A stretch of 64,000 bases of DNA from Pseudomonas cichorii (lineage in GTDB: Bacteria; Pseudomonadota; Gammaproteobacteria; Pseudomonadales; Pseudomonadaceae), in assembly GCF_015471405.1 (NCBI RefSeq), contig NZ_BLVZ01000019.1, positions 1 to 64,000 of the forward strand, written 5' to 3'. Below, piece by piece: positions 50,571-59,721 of the stretch. The first letter of the stretch is position 1. Each line of letters opens with the position of its first letter. The notes beneath the pieces were generated by a model. That model was not told where the DNA came from. It did not search any database and saw only the letters and a program-made list of their open reading frames with translations. A program made the position numbers and the translations under genes.

Positions 50571-52226
50571 TCAGGCCTGAATCTCAGGCAATACCACGTG
50601 GTAAGGCACCTCGACGACCGCCGAATGCACTTGATTGCGCCCGGCATGCTTGGCGCGATACAGCGCGTTGTCGGCCTGGGATGCAAGAGTCAGGCTGTCA
50701 TCATGCACGCCGAGTGCGACCACGCCGGCACTGAAGGTGCAGAACAGGTCTGTGGGTTGCGCGGGGTAATGTATTTCCGCAAAGCGATAACGAATTTCTT
50801 CGAGCACCTGATGTGCGCTCTGAATGTCGGTGTCCGGCATCACGATGGCGAACTCTTCGCCGCCGTAGCGGCCAATGAAATCGGTTTTACGCAGGCGCTG
50901 TTTGAGGAATAACGCCAGGCTCTTGATGACACGGTCGCCCATCGGGTGGCCATGGGTGTCGTTGACCTTCTTGAAGTGGTCGATATCGAGCATGGCAAAG
51001 CACAGGGGCTTGTTCTCGCGGCGTGCGCGGAAGCTGCAATCCTCCAGCAACTGGAGGATGTGTGTGTGGTTGTACAGGCCGGTCAGGCTGTCGCGCACCA
51101 TGCGGGCCTTCAGGCTTCGCGCCCGGGCTGCCCGATTGCGCACGGTGGTGATCAGGTGGCGTGGCTTGATGGGCTTGGTCAGGAAGTCATCGCCACCTTC
51201 GCTCATGGCGTCGAGCTGTTTGTCCTGATCATCTTCGGCAGACAGATAAATGATCGGGACGCTGACGTAGCGGTCATTGTGGCGAATGACCTTGGCCAGT
51301 TCCGTGCCGGTGCATCCGGGCATGTACATGTCGAGGATGATCAGGTCCGGCTGGAATTCGGCCAGTTCGGACATGGCCTGGATCGGGTCCAGCAATGTCC
51401 GGGTCACGATTCCGGCGGCATTGAGCAGGCGTTCGGTGTGAGTGGCCTGGGCGCGGGAGTCATCGATGACCAGCACTTTATAAGGCTCATACTGGGCAAC
51501 GCAGGTCAGGACCTCGATTTTCTCCAGCAGGCTTGAGGCTTCCAGTGTGCCGGTCAGAAACTCTTCGCCACCGGCGCGCACTGCGGCCAGCCTGGTCGGC
51601 GTATCGGTTTCATGATGGCTGAAGAACAGTAGCGGCAGTTTCTGCTCCAGTCCTTCCTGAACCTGGGAGGCGAGCTTCAGGCCTTCGCCCGGGCCGCTGA
51701 AATCCACGTCCATGATGATGACCGACGGATGGCGCTCCAGCATCGCGGACTGGAACTGTGCCACGTTGTCCAGTGACAGGGCCGACAGGCCGAAGAACTC
51801 CAGCTGTTTGGCCAGCCGTTCGGCCCGCTCGCGGTCCTGCAAGACCACATAGACTGGCTTGCGCAGTGGCGGAAGGGAGGTTTGTTCCAGTTTGTCGCCG
51901 TGACGCAGGCCTGTACGTGAGAGGCGTTGCATCAAACGGTTGAGTTCGGTGATCAGGCTGCTATTGAGGCGGCCGCGATTGGCTTCGACCGTTTCCAGTG
52001 CCAGGCCGATATCCCGGGCCAGTTGCAGGTGTTCGGCCTGCTCGAAACGCTCGGCGAAACGCAACAGACGCAGGGTCGAATCCTTCAGCTCGGCCATATC
52101 GGCGAGCGACCATTCGGATTTCTGCAGGCGTTGCCAAGTCTCAAGAATCTGACGCGCTTGATGAGTGACCCTTTGGGCAAAGTGATGCTTGAGACGATCG
52201 CGGCTAGGGTCTTCTGACTCGGTCAT
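50571..52226 (-). CDS. gcbA: Diguanylate cyclase with two receiver-like domains
   Basis: The 551-residue protein has an N-terminal helical region (1-120), a degenerate receiver (about 125-245, with VYVVLQD and VIIMDVDF), a canonical receiver (KVLVIDDSRAQA...LIILDMYMPGCTG, about 252-370) and a GGDEF domain with RYGGEEFAIVMPD. The inhibitory I-site RKTD lies five residues upstream of the active loop, so product inhibition by c-di-GMP is likely. Position beside dsbD and the DUF2333 gene matches the GcbA-type cyclase of pseudomonads. The gene name is from synteny. Confidence 0.85.
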   Translation of the reverse strand: MTESEDPSRDRLKHHFAQRVTHQARQILETWQRLQKSEWSLADMAELKDSTLRLLRFAERFEQAEHLQLARDIGLALETVEANRGRLNSSLITELNRLMQRLSRTGLRHGDKLEQTSLPPLRKPVYVVLQDRERAERLAKQLEFFGLSALSLDNVAQFQSAMLERHPSVIIMDVDFSGPGEGLKLASQVQEGLEQKLPLLFFSHHETDTPTRLAAVRAGGEEFLTGTLEASSLLEKIEVLTCVAQYEPYKVLVIDDSRAQATHTERLLNAAGIVTRTLLDPIQAMSELAEFQPDLIILDMYMPGCTGTELAKVIRHNDRYVSVPIIYLSAEDDQDKQLDAMSEGGDDFLTKPIKPRHLITTVRNRAARARSLKARMVRDSLTGLYNHTHILQLLEDCSFRARRENKPLCFAMLDIDHFKKVNDTHGHPMGDRVIKSLALFLKQRLRKTDFIGRYGGEEFAIVMPDTDIQSAHQVLEEIRYRFAEIHYPAQPTDLFCTFSAGVVALGVHDDSLTLASQADNALYRAKHAGRNQVHSAVVEVPYHVVLPEIQA

Positions 52227-52528
52227 ATTATGAGTACTGTGGGTTCGCTGAGTAGTACCACTGCTGGCGCTATGCTAGCACCTCCGATTGTATAGAAGAG
52301 TGCCGTAAGTCACTTATTCGTCAACAAAAGAGCGTCTGGTTTCTGTCAGAGTCATTTTTGTGCCCAAAGGTTGCGTGATAGTCGTTATTTCTCTGCCATT
52401 CGCACCTTGTTCCTGAGTCGGGGTGTTGGTGCGGCAACAAAACCTTGCGCCGTACATGTCAGCAAAAGGCACCTTGCTGTAAGGTTGCGGTCGAAGCCCT
52501 GAACCTGTGATTGAAAAGGACCCTTACC
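52227..52528. other. Intergenic region between gcbA and the DUF2333 gene
   Basis: This 302-base gap separates two divergent genes. The left part has TACAAT and TAGCAT elements on the minus strand that could serve gcbA, but no -35 with good spacing is clear. The right part is AT-rich near 52300-52400, then AAAGGA precedes the ATG at 52529. I see no gene, repeat or riboswitch in it. Confidence 0.5.
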
Positions 52529-53608
52529 ATGCTGGATTGGAAGAACCGCGCAGGCAGCGCGGGTGAGCGTACCGCTGATACTGCGTCGGTCAAGAGACGT
52601 GGTTACCTGGGCAACCTTTTCTATAGCAGGGCCTTGGGCTCCCTGATTCTGATCTATCTCCTGGTCTCCCTGCTGGTGGGCTGGTACTGGAGCAAGGAAC
52701 CTGCCCTGTTTCCTGTGCAGCAGAATGCGCAGGCCGCCGCCGAGCGTGAAGGCAAGCCGATGGTCATTGGCTACACCACCGTCGAAACCCTCAAGACAGT
52801 TACCCAGACGCTGCTCACCAAGCGTGGCGGTTATCTGTCCAACGACCGCTTTCCGCCAGGCCTGTGGCTGGACAACATGCCAAGCTGGGAATATGGCGTG
52901 CTGGTGCAGGTTCGTGACCTGAGCCGTGCGTTGCGCAAGGACTTTGCCCGTTCGCAGTCGCAATCGGCTGAAGACGGGGATCTGGCCCGTGCCGAGCCGT
53001 TGTTCAACTTCGACAACCGCAGTTGGGTGTTGCCTTCGAGCGAGTCGCAGTACACCGATGGCATCAATGCCTTGAGCCGCTATCAGGCCCGCTTGTCCGA
53101 TCCTAACCAGAAGGGCGCGTTGTTCTACGCCCGTGCCGACAACCTGAATAACTGGCTGGGCGATGTCGGCACCCGTCTGGGTTCCCTGTCGCAACGCCTG
53201 TCGGCCAGTGTCGGTCGGGTCAAGCTCAACAGCACTCTGAAAACCGAAGCCATTGCCTCGGTCAAGCCGGGCGAAGTGCCGCAGGTCGATGAGGAAATAG
53301 TGGAAACCCCATGGTTGCAAATCGACAACGTCTTCTATGAAGCTCGTGGTCAGGCCTGGGCGTTGTCGCATCTGCTGCGTGCCATCGAGGTGGACTTCGC
53401 GGACGTACTGGCCAAGAAGAACGCTACCGTCAGCGTGCGTCAGATCATTCGTGAGCTGGAGGCTTCCCAGGAGCCGCTGTGGAGCCCGATGGTTCTGAAC
53501 GGCAGCGCATTTGGCGTGTTGGCCAACCACTCGCTGGTCATGGCCAACTACATCTCGCGAGCCAACGCGGCAGTTATTGACCTTCGTCAGTTGCTGTCCC
53601 AGGGCTGA
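52529..53608 (+). CDS. DUF2333 family membrane protein
   Basis: The 359-residue protein has one membrane segment (LGSLILIYLLVSLLVGWYWS, about 31-50) and a large periplasmic part with KPMVIGYTTVETLKTVTQTLLTKRGGYLSND and PGLWLDNMPSWEYGVLVQVRDLSRALRKDFARSQSQS, the typical DUF2333 core. The C-terminus has GQAWALSHLLRAIEVDF. Function unknown. The ATG at 52529, with AAAGGA upstream, is preferred over TTG 52511. It shares a base with the NUDIX gene start, so the two are coupled. Confidence 0.87.
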   Translation: MLDWKNRAGSAGERTADTASVKRRGYLGNLFYSRALGSLILIYLLVSLLVGWYWSKEPALFPVQQNAQAAAEREGKPMVIGYTTVETLKTVTQTLLTKRGGYLSNDRFPPGLWLDNMPSWEYGVLVQVRDLSRALRKDFARSQSQSAEDGDLARAEPLFNFDNRSWVLPSSESQYTDGINALSRYQARLSDPNQKGALFYARADNLNNWLGDVGTRLGSLSQRLSASVGRVKLNSTLKTEAIASVKPGEVPQVDEEIVETPWLQIDNVFYEARGQAWALSHLLRAIEVDFADVLAKKNATVSVRQIIRELEASQEPLWSPMVLNGSAFGVLANHSLVMANYISRANAAVIDLRQLLSQG

Positions 53609-54153
53609 TGGCCGTTTCTTCGCACGAGGCCGCGCACCGCGCCGCCTCGGATGCCGAACTGATCGCCTGGGTCGATGAGCAGGATCAGCTATTGGGCTCG
53701 CTCCCCCGTGCCCAATTGCGCGAGCGCGGCCTTATCGGGCGGGGTACCTATATATTGCTGTTCAATTCGGCAGGCGAACTCTGCGTTCACCAAAGAACCC
53801 TGAGCAAGGCCATTTACCCAGGTTTCTGGGATGTGGCGGCGGGCGGTATGGTTCAGGCTGGCGAAAGCTATGCCGAGTCCGCAGCCCGCGAGCTTGAGGA
53901 AGAACTGGGCGTCGCTGGCGTTGCGTTGCAGGCCCATGAGCAGTTTCTCTTCGATCAGCCGGGCAACCGGATCTGGTGCGCGGTGTTTTCCGCCGTCTGG
54001 GACGGGCCTCTGAGCCTGCAACCGGAAGAGGTGTTGCAGGCGCGTTTTATCCCGGTTGCCCAAGTGCTGACGGAAACCGCTGAAAAGCCTTATTGCCCGG
54101 ACTCTCTGGCGGCGCTGAAACGCTATCTGGAGCAGGTCGCAAATGTTCAGTAA
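53608..54153 (+). CDS. NUDIX hydrolase
   Basis: The 181-residue enzyme has a NUDIX box, GGMVQAGESYAESAARELEEELGV (about 90-113), with the Glu residues for metal binding in place. The segment HQRTLSKAIYPGFWDVAAGG before it resembles the YfcD and isopentenyl-diphosphate isomerase group of the family. The substrate is unknown, a nucleoside or other diphosphate. It overlaps the DUF2333 stop by one base. Confidence 0.9.
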   Translation: MAVSSHEAAHRAASDAELIAWVDEQDQLLGSLPRAQLRERGLIGRGTYILLFNSAGELCVHQRTLSKAIYPGFWDVAAGGMVQAGESYAESAARELEEELGVAGVALQAHEQFLFDQPGNRIWCAVFSAVWDGPLSLQPEEVLQARFIPVAQVLTETAEKPYCPDSLAALKRYLEQVANVQ

Positions 54154-54208
54154 ATTGGCGCATTCAGGCTCTTAGCAAGCATGCTTTTTGCCGGTACACT
54201 GCGCGACC

Positions 54209-54328
54209 TTTTCAAGCTGGGCCGGCCGAGCCGTTCCAGTAGCGCTGCCCCTGCCAGAGTGGGGCTTCGCGGTCGAAGGCTCAATACCGAGCCCGGCCCG
54301 TCTTCAGTCCTCAACAAGAGGATTTCCC
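54209..54328 (+). promoter_or_regulatory. Structured leader before the SUI1 gene
   Basis: GGGCCGG (54219-54225) can pair with CCGGCCC (54293-54299). Inside, GCCCC-TGCCAGAGT-GGGGC and GGCTC-AATACC-GAGCC form local hairpins. The leader is about 110 bases and GC-rich. It was checked as a tRNA and lacks the T-loop and anticodon-loop layout. It could be a regulatory leader. Confidence 0.35.
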
Positions 54329-54700
54329 GTGGCTAAAAAAGCCGCATCCTTCGCCGCCTTGGGTGGCCTGGTGTTTTCAACCGACGCAGGGCGCCATTGC
54401 CCCGAATGTCGTCAGCCCGTCGATGCCTGCACCTGCAAGCAAACCGTCATCCCTGAAGGAGACGGCATTGCGCGCGTGCGGCGCGAGAGCAAAGGCCGTG
54501 GAGGCAAGACCGTGACCACCATCACGGGCGTGCCGCTGGCCGAGGAAGGGCTCAAGGATCTGGCCAAGGCGCTCAAGCAGCGTTGCGGTACAGGCGGAGC
54601 CCTCAAGGACGGAGTGATCGAGATTCAGGGCGATCACGTCGAGCTGTTGCTGGCAGAACTGGTCAAGAAAGGCTTCAAGGCCAAAAAGTCTGGCGGCTGA
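54329..54700 (+). CDS. yciH: SUI1-family translation initiation factor
   Basis: The product is 123 residues from GTG 54329, with AGAGGA seven bases upstream. A Cys cluster in CPECRQPVDACTC (about 23-35) resembles a zinc finger, followed by a SUI1/eIF1-like domain (about 45-120) with GGKTVTTITGVPLAEEGLKDLAKALKQRCGTGGALKDGVIEIQGDH. The family is related to eIF1 and reduces initiation on poor sites in E. coli. A longer frame starting at 54188 includes the structured leader and is rejected. Confidence 0.92.
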   Translation: MAKKAASFAALGGLVFSTDAGRHCPECRQPVDACTCKQTVIPEGDGIARVRRESKGRGGKTVTTITGVPLAEEGLKDLAKALKQRCGTGGALKDGVIEIQGDHVELLLAELVKKGFKAKKSGG

Positions 54701-54788
54701 GCGAGAACCAAACCGTCATTTCCACTCTCTACACTGCGCATGCCTGTCATTGGGCCGGCGCTACATGACTTATCTATAGGGGACTTCG

Positions 54789-56702
54789 ATGTCCGTACGA
54801 CGCACACGCAAAGACGATGGCAGCCAATGGACCGTTGCGGACAGCCGCAGTGTTTACGGGATTCGTCATTGGGGGGCCGGTTATTTTGCGATCAATGAAG
54901 CCGGTCGCGTTGAAGTTCGTCCCAAGGGGCCGGGCAGTTCGCCCATCGATCTCTATGAGCAGGTCGACAATCTGCGCAAGAGCGGTCTGTCCCTGCCATT
55001 GCTGGTGCGTTTCCCCGATATCCTGCAGGACCGTGTCCGCCAGTTGACCGGCGCTTTCGACAGCAACATTGCACGCCTGGAATACCAGAGCCAGTACACG
55101 GCGCTGTACCCGATCAAGGTCAACCAGCAGGAAGCGGTGGTGGAAAACATCATCGCCACCCAGAACGTCTCCATCGGCCTTGAGGCGGGTTCCAAGCCCG
55201 AGCTGATGGCGGTGCTGGCGCTGGCCCCCAAGGGCGGGACCATCGTCTGCAACGGTTACAAGGACCGCGAGTTCATCCGCCTGGCACTGATGGGCCAGAA
55301 GCTGGGTCACAACGTCTTCATCGTGATCGAGAAAGAATCCGAAGTCGAACTGGTGATCGAAGAAGCCGCAGAACTCAAGGTCGCTCCGCAAGTGGGTCTG
55401 CGCGTGCGCCTGTCTTCGCTGGCCTCCAGCAAGTGGGCCGACACCGGTGGCGAAAAATCCAAGTTCGGGCTGTCGGCCGCACAGTTGCTCTCGGTGGTCG
55501 AGCGTTTCCGCAAGGCTGGTCTGGACCAGGGCATTCGTCTGCTGCACTTCCACATGGGTTCACAGATCGCCAACCTGGCGGACTACCAGCACGGCTTCAA
55601 GGAAGCGATTCGTTACTACGGCGAGCTGCGCAACCTGGGGCTGCCGGTGGATCACATCGATGTGGGCGGCGGTCTGGGTGTGGACTACGACGGCACGCAC
55701 TCGCGTAATGCCAGCTCGATCAACTACGACATGGACGACTACGCCGGTGTCGTGGTCGGCATGCTCAAGGAGTTCTGCGATGCGCAGGGCTTGCCGCATC
55801 CGCACATCTTCTCCGAAAGTGGCCGTTCTCTGACCGCGCACCACGCCATGTTGGTGGTGCAGGTGACTGACGTCGAAAGACACAACGATGACGTCCCGGT
55901 GATCGAAGACAAGGAAAGCCTGCCGGAAACCGTGCAGTGGCTGATCGATCTGCTTGGCCCGACCGATATCGAGATGGTGACCGAGACTTACTGGCGCGCC
56001 ACGCACTACATGAGCGATATCGCGACCCAGTACGCCGATGGCAAGATCAGCCTGGCGCAGAAAGCCTTGGGCGAGCAGTGCTATTTCGCAGTCTGCCGCC
56101 GCCTGCATAACTCGCTGAAGGCCCGTCAGCGCTCCCACCGTCAGGTGCTGGACGAACTCAACGACAAGCTGGCCGACAAGTACATCTGCAACTTCTCGGT
56201 ATTCCAGAGCCTGCCCGATACCTGGGCCATCGGGCAGGTATTGCCGATCATCCCCTTGCATCGTCTGGACGAAGAGCCTGTGCGCCGTGCGGTGCTTCAG
56301 GACCTGACCTGTGACTCGGATGGCAAGATCAACCAGTACGTGGACGAGCAGAGCATCGAAACCAGCATGCCGGTGCATGCCCTGAATGAAGGCGAAGACT
56401 ACCTGCTGGGGATTTTCCTGGTGGGCGCCTATCAGGAGATCCTGGGTGACATGCACAACCTGTTCGGTGATACCGATTCGGTGAACATTTACCAGAACCT
56501 GGACGGCAGCGTGTACCACGCCGGTATCGAAACCCACGACACCATCGAGGACATGCTGCGTTACGTACACTTGTCGCCGGAAGAACTGATGACCCATTAC
56601 CGGGACAAGGTTGCCAGCGCCAGGATCAGCCCGCGTGAGCGTACGCAGTATCTGGATGCGTTGCGCCTTGGCCTGACTCGTTCGTCTTACTTGTCTTCCT
56701 GA
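54789..56702 (+). CDS. speA: Biosynthetic arginine decarboxylase
   Basis: The 637-residue PLP enzyme converts arginine to agmatine for polyamine synthesis. The PLP Lys is in ALYPIKVNQQEAVVE (about residue 105), with KPELMAVLAL, CNGYKDREFIRLAL, LLHFHMGSQIANLADY and VDHIDVGGGLGVDYDGT as later marks, and the C-terminal VGAYQEILGDMHNLFGDT. Length matches SpeA. It follows the SUI1 gene by 88 bases and is followed by a long REP inverted repeat. Confidence 0.97.
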   Translation: MSVRRTRKDDGSQWTVADSRSVYGIRHWGAGYFAINEAGRVEVRPKGPGSSPIDLYEQVDNLRKSGLSLPLLVRFPDILQDRVRQLTGAFDSNIARLEYQSQYTALYPIKVNQQEAVVENIIATQNVSIGLEAGSKPELMAVLALAPKGGTIVCNGYKDREFIRLALMGQKLGHNVFIVIEKESEVELVIEEAAELKVAPQVGLRVRLSSLASSKWADTGGEKSKFGLSAAQLLSVVERFRKAGLDQGIRLLHFHMGSQIANLADYQHGFKEAIRYYGELRNLGLPVDHIDVGGGLGVDYDGTHSRNASSINYDMDDYAGVVVGMLKEFCDAQGLPHPHIFSESGRSLTAHHAMLVVQVTDVERHNDDVPVIEDKESLPETVQWLIDLLGPTDIEMVTETYWRATHYMSDIATQYADGKISLAQKALGEQCYFAVCRRLHNSLKARQRSHRQVLDELNDKLADKYICNFSVFQSLPDTWAIGQVLPIIPLHRLDEEPVRRAVLQDLTCDSDGKINQYVDEQSIETSMPVHALNEGEDYLLGIFLVGAYQEILGDMHNLFGDTDSVNIYQNLDGSVYHAGIETHDTIEDMLRYVHLSPEELMTHYRDKVASARISPRERTQYLDALRLGLTRSSYLSS

Positions 56703-56713
56703 TCTGTTCTTCT

Positions 56714-56791
56714 CGAATGAGCGGAACGCCGCCCGATTCGCTCCTACCCCACACCTCGTAGGAGCGAATCGGGCGGCGTTCCGCTCATTCG
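56714..56791. repeat. REPIN-like perfect inverted repeat after speA
   Basis: Two 34-base arms, 56714-56747 and 56758-56791, are exact reverse complements with a 10-base loop. The left arm begins CGAATGAGCGGAACGCCGCC. A single-arm relative occurs at 13484-13518. The element could act as the speA transcript end and belongs to the non-autonomous palindromes common in P. syringae and P. fluorescens, by inference. Confidence 0.8.
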
Positions 56792-56915
56792 CGATCAATC
56801 ACTGTGTAGTCCAAAACCGCTTCACGTGTAGGCAACGTCCTGTTCTGCCTTTTGCTCTCTACTCGATCCCGCTTCTCGGCCAGAATCGTTGGCCGCCCCT
56901 GTAGAGAACATCCCC

Positions 56916-58316
56916 ATGCCCGATCCCGCCAGCGCGCCGCTTTTTCGTCTGGAGATCGCCCGTCTGCGTCATTGTTTTACCGTCCTTTCGTTACAAGGCA
57001 TGGAAGCAATCAGTCAGCCTTTTGCCTTTGAGCTTGAGGTCGTCAACGAAGGGCTTGAGGTGAATCTGGCAAGTCTGATGTACAAGCCGGTGTTCCTCTG
57101 CTTTCAAGGCAGTGATCACGGTTTTCATGGGCAGATTCACGGCGCGAGTCGCAGTCATTTCCGTCCCGGGCCTGCCTGCTACCGGCTGAAAGTCGGTCCG
57201 CGGCTGGCCTGTCTCGGGCAACGTTACAATCAGCGTATCTTTCAACACATGACCGCTCCGCAGATCATCGCCAGGGTCCTGGAGGAACATGGACTGCGCA
57301 AAGGCAGCTATCGCTTCGAGCTGAAAACCCAGTGCCGGGAGCGCGAGTATTGTGCGCAGTATCAGGAGTCCGACCTGCAACTGGTGCAGCGCCTGTGTGC
57401 CGAAGAGGGTATCCACTATCACTTTGTTCATTCCCGTCGGCGCCATGAGGTGGTGTTCGGCGATAGCCTGCGGGGCTTTCGTCCAACGCCTGCGGCGCCC
57501 TGGCGACAATTGCCGAAACCGTCTGGCGTTACCCGCTTTGCTGTCAGCATCAAGGGCCAGGATTTGCCGGGCTCCCGCGCCAGGCAACGAGCCGAGGGCG
57601 AAAGCAGCCTGCCATTTGTGATGTCGGGGTATTTATTGCCGCTGACGGGCCACCCCGAGGTTGAGTGGAATCACATGTGGCTGCTAAGCCGGGTTGAGCA
57701 TCGTTACCAGGAGTCTGTACCGGAGGATGGAAGCGCAGAGCGGTATACCAATCGGTTCCATGCCGTTCCCTGGGAAGTCGGCTTCAGCGTGCCTGAGCCG
57801 CAACCCCGCTCGAAAGTGCCGCAACTGCAACGGGCCTGGGTCATCGGCCCGGCAGGGATGGAGGTCGGGCTTGATTCGGTTGGTCGTCTCAAGGTGCAAC
57901 TTGAGTGGGGGCTACAGGGGCGGGGAGCGCGCTACAACGATTGCTGGCTGCCCGTGATGCCTGGCCTTGAACTGGTATTTACCGGCGGGATGGAGGTACT
58001 GGTGAGTTTGCTCGATGACGATATGGACCGGCCGATGATCATCGCCTGCCTGCACTCTCGCGCCTGTGAGCCGGTTTTCACGCAGTCCGCAGATGTATTG
58101 CCTGCCGACAGTGTTCAGGCGCAGCTGGATTGGCAGATGATCATGGGGAATAAGCGACGCTTTCGTCTGGAGAACGGGCCGACGGTGTCTTTTGAAGAAG
58201 GCAGCGAGCTGTCGTTGAGCATTGGTTCCAGTCGGGTCCGGCTTGATTCAAGTGGCCTGACCCTGACCAGTCCGCGTATTACCTTTGCCGGCAAGATGGC
58301 CGAGAGCGATCAGTAG
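56916..58316 (+). CDS. Short VgrG-like type VI secretion spike protein
   Basis: The 466-residue product has a gp27-like base (about 5-310, with FELEVVNEG, GQIHGASRSHFRPG, LARV-type segments and QYQESDLQLVQRLCAEEGIHYHFVHS) and a gp5 OB-fold (about 315-390, with VIGPAGMEVGLDSVGRLKVQLEWGLQGRGA and DDDMDRPMIIACLHS). The C-terminal part is short (about 75 residues) with no effector domain. No T6SS structural genes lie near, so it is an orphan spike. ATG 56916 is preferred over TTG 56889. It converges with the MATE gene with a 7-base overlap. Confidence 0.8.
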   Translation: MPDPASAPLFRLEIARLRHCFTVLSLQGMEAISQPFAFELEVVNEGLEVNLASLMYKPVFLCFQGSDHGFHGQIHGASRSHFRPGPACYRLKVGPRLACLGQRYNQRIFQHMTAPQIIARVLEEHGLRKGSYRFELKTQCREREYCAQYQESDLQLVQRLCAEEGIHYHFVHSRRRHEVVFGDSLRGFRPTPAAPWRQLPKPSGVTRFAVSIKGQDLPGSRARQRAEGESSLPFVMSGYLLPLTGHPEVEWNHMWLLSRVEHRYQESVPEDGSAERYTNRFHAVPWEVGFSVPEPQPRSKVPQLQRAWVIGPAGMEVGLDSVGRLKVQLEWGLQGRGARYNDCWLPVMPGLELVFTGGMEVLVSLLDDDMDRPMIIACLHSRACEPVFTQSADVLPADSVQAQLDWQMIMGNKRRFRLENGPTVSFEEGSELSLSIGSSRVRLDSSGLTLTSPRITFAGKMAESDQ

Positions 58317-59650
58317 GTAAACCAGCCGTCCTTGCGGTTAAGGCGCCAGGCAATGCTTCCAAGGCTTAAGCCGCGCAGCAGGGTAAATGCCAGGAAGGTC
58401 AGCCAGAGCCCGTGATTGCCCTGATCGACTGCAATAAAGGCGACGGGAGCGATGAGTATCACGCTGATCAGCATTGCATTGCGCATCTCCCGGGCGCGGG
58501 TTGCGCCGATGAACAGACCGTCCAGCAAGTAGCTCCAGACCGCTAGCAAAGGCATTGCAGCCAGATAAGGCAGGTAGATGAGGGCGGTTTCACGCACTTC
58601 GGGGATGTTGGTCTGCATCTGCACGAACAGATGCCCGCCCGTCAGGAACAGCAGGGCAAAAGCTGAACTGGCAATCAGCGACCAGCCACCGGCCACCACC
58701 AGCGAGCGGCGTAATGCCGTCCGGTCGCGTGCTCCAATGGCATGGCCGCACAGGGCCTCTACGGCATGTGCCAGCCCGTCCAGCGCATGGGAGGTCAGCA
58801 ACAGGCCGTTGAGCAGCAGGGCGTTGGCGGCGACGGTTGCATCGCCCAGTCGGGCGCCTTGAGCGGTGATCAGGAACATGATCGATTGCAGTGCCAGGGT
58901 GCGAATGAAAATGTCGCGGTTGACCGCCAGCAGTGGTCGCCAGTTGCTCCAGAGCTTCAGGGCGGCCCAGACAATCTTGCCAGACCAGGCCTGCAAGGCT
59001 TTTCGAGCCATGACCAGGCCTAGTAATGCGCCGGTCCACTCGGCGAGCACCGATGCCCGTGCCGAACCGACTACACCCCAGTCCAGGCCCAGAACGAACC
59101 ACAGGTTGAGAATGATGTTCACCGTATTGGTGATCAGCAGAATCGCCAACGGCGCCCTGGCGTTCTGGGTGCCGAGAAACCAGCCCACCAGCGCGTAGCT
59201 GGCCAGTGCTGCAGGCAGGCCGAAAAGTCGGGCGTGGAAGAAGTCGAGTGTCATCTGTTGCAGGTCGGCCGAAGGTTGCATGATCGACAGAGCCAGATGA
59301 CTGAATGGCAAGGCAATCAGCCCGAGCAGGAAGGCCAGCCCCATGGCCAGGAGCAGGCCTTGCAGCAGAATCTGACGCAAGGCCGCGCCGTCACCACGTC
59401 CCGCAGCCTGAGCTGCAAAACCGGTGGTGCCCATGCGCAGAAAACCCATGGCCCATGCCAGAAAGGTGTAGAGCGTGGCGCCCACAGCGACTGCACCCAA
59501 TTGATGGGCGTGGGGCAAGTGGCCAATCACGGCGGTGTCGACCAGTGCTACCAGCGGTACTGAAATATTCGACAGGATCATCGGCAGCGCCAGGCCCCAG
59601 ACTCGATGATGAGTGGGGCGATGACGCCAATCGCTGGACAACTTGGACAT
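58310..59650 (-). CDS. dinF: MATE-family efflux transporter (DinF type)
   Basis: The 446-residue protein has twelve hydrophobic segments in two bundles and the DinF marks: VWGLALPMILSNISVPLVALVDTAVIGHL near the start, FLAWAMGFLRMGTTGFAAQAAGRGD, FHARLFGLPAALASYALVGWFLGTQNARAPL, and LDGLAHAVEALCGHAIGARDR. It is probably a Na+ or H+ antiporter for drugs or metabolites; the substrate is not known. ATG 59650 is chosen over a longer frame, with GGGAGTCCTC upstream. Confidence 0.88.
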   Translation of the reverse strand: MSKLSSDWRHRPTHHRVWGLALPMILSNISVPLVALVDTAVIGHLPHAHQLGAVAVGATLYTFLAWAMGFLRMGTTGFAAQAAGRGDGAALRQILLQGLLLAMGLAFLLGLIALPFSHLALSIMQPSADLQQMTLDFFHARLFGLPAALASYALVGWFLGTQNARAPLAILLITNTVNIILNLWFVLGLDWGVVGSARASVLAEWTGALLGLVMARKALQAWSGKIVWAALKLWSNWRPLLAVNRDIFIRTLALQSIMFLITAQGARLGDATVAANALLLNGLLLTSHALDGLAHAVEALCGHAIGARDRTALRRSLVVAGGWSLIASSAFALLFLTGGHLFVQMQTNIPEVRETALIYLPYLAAMPLLAVWSYLLDGLFIGATRAREMRNAMLISVILIAPVAFIAVDQGNHGLWLTFLAFTLLRGLSLGSIAWRLNRKDGWFTY

Positions 59651-59721
59651 GAGGACTCCCGGCAAGGCGGGCATTGTAGCCCTAATACCGGTCAGTCAGA
59701 ACGTGCGATGCAGGAGCGCAA

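Noticed and set aside
54188..54310. A possible tRNA before the SUI1 gene
   Set aside because: Outer arms GGGCCGG/CCGGCCC pair, but there is no T-loop TTCRA, the middle hairpin loop has nine bases and no usable anticodon arrangement, and the 3' end lacks CCA.
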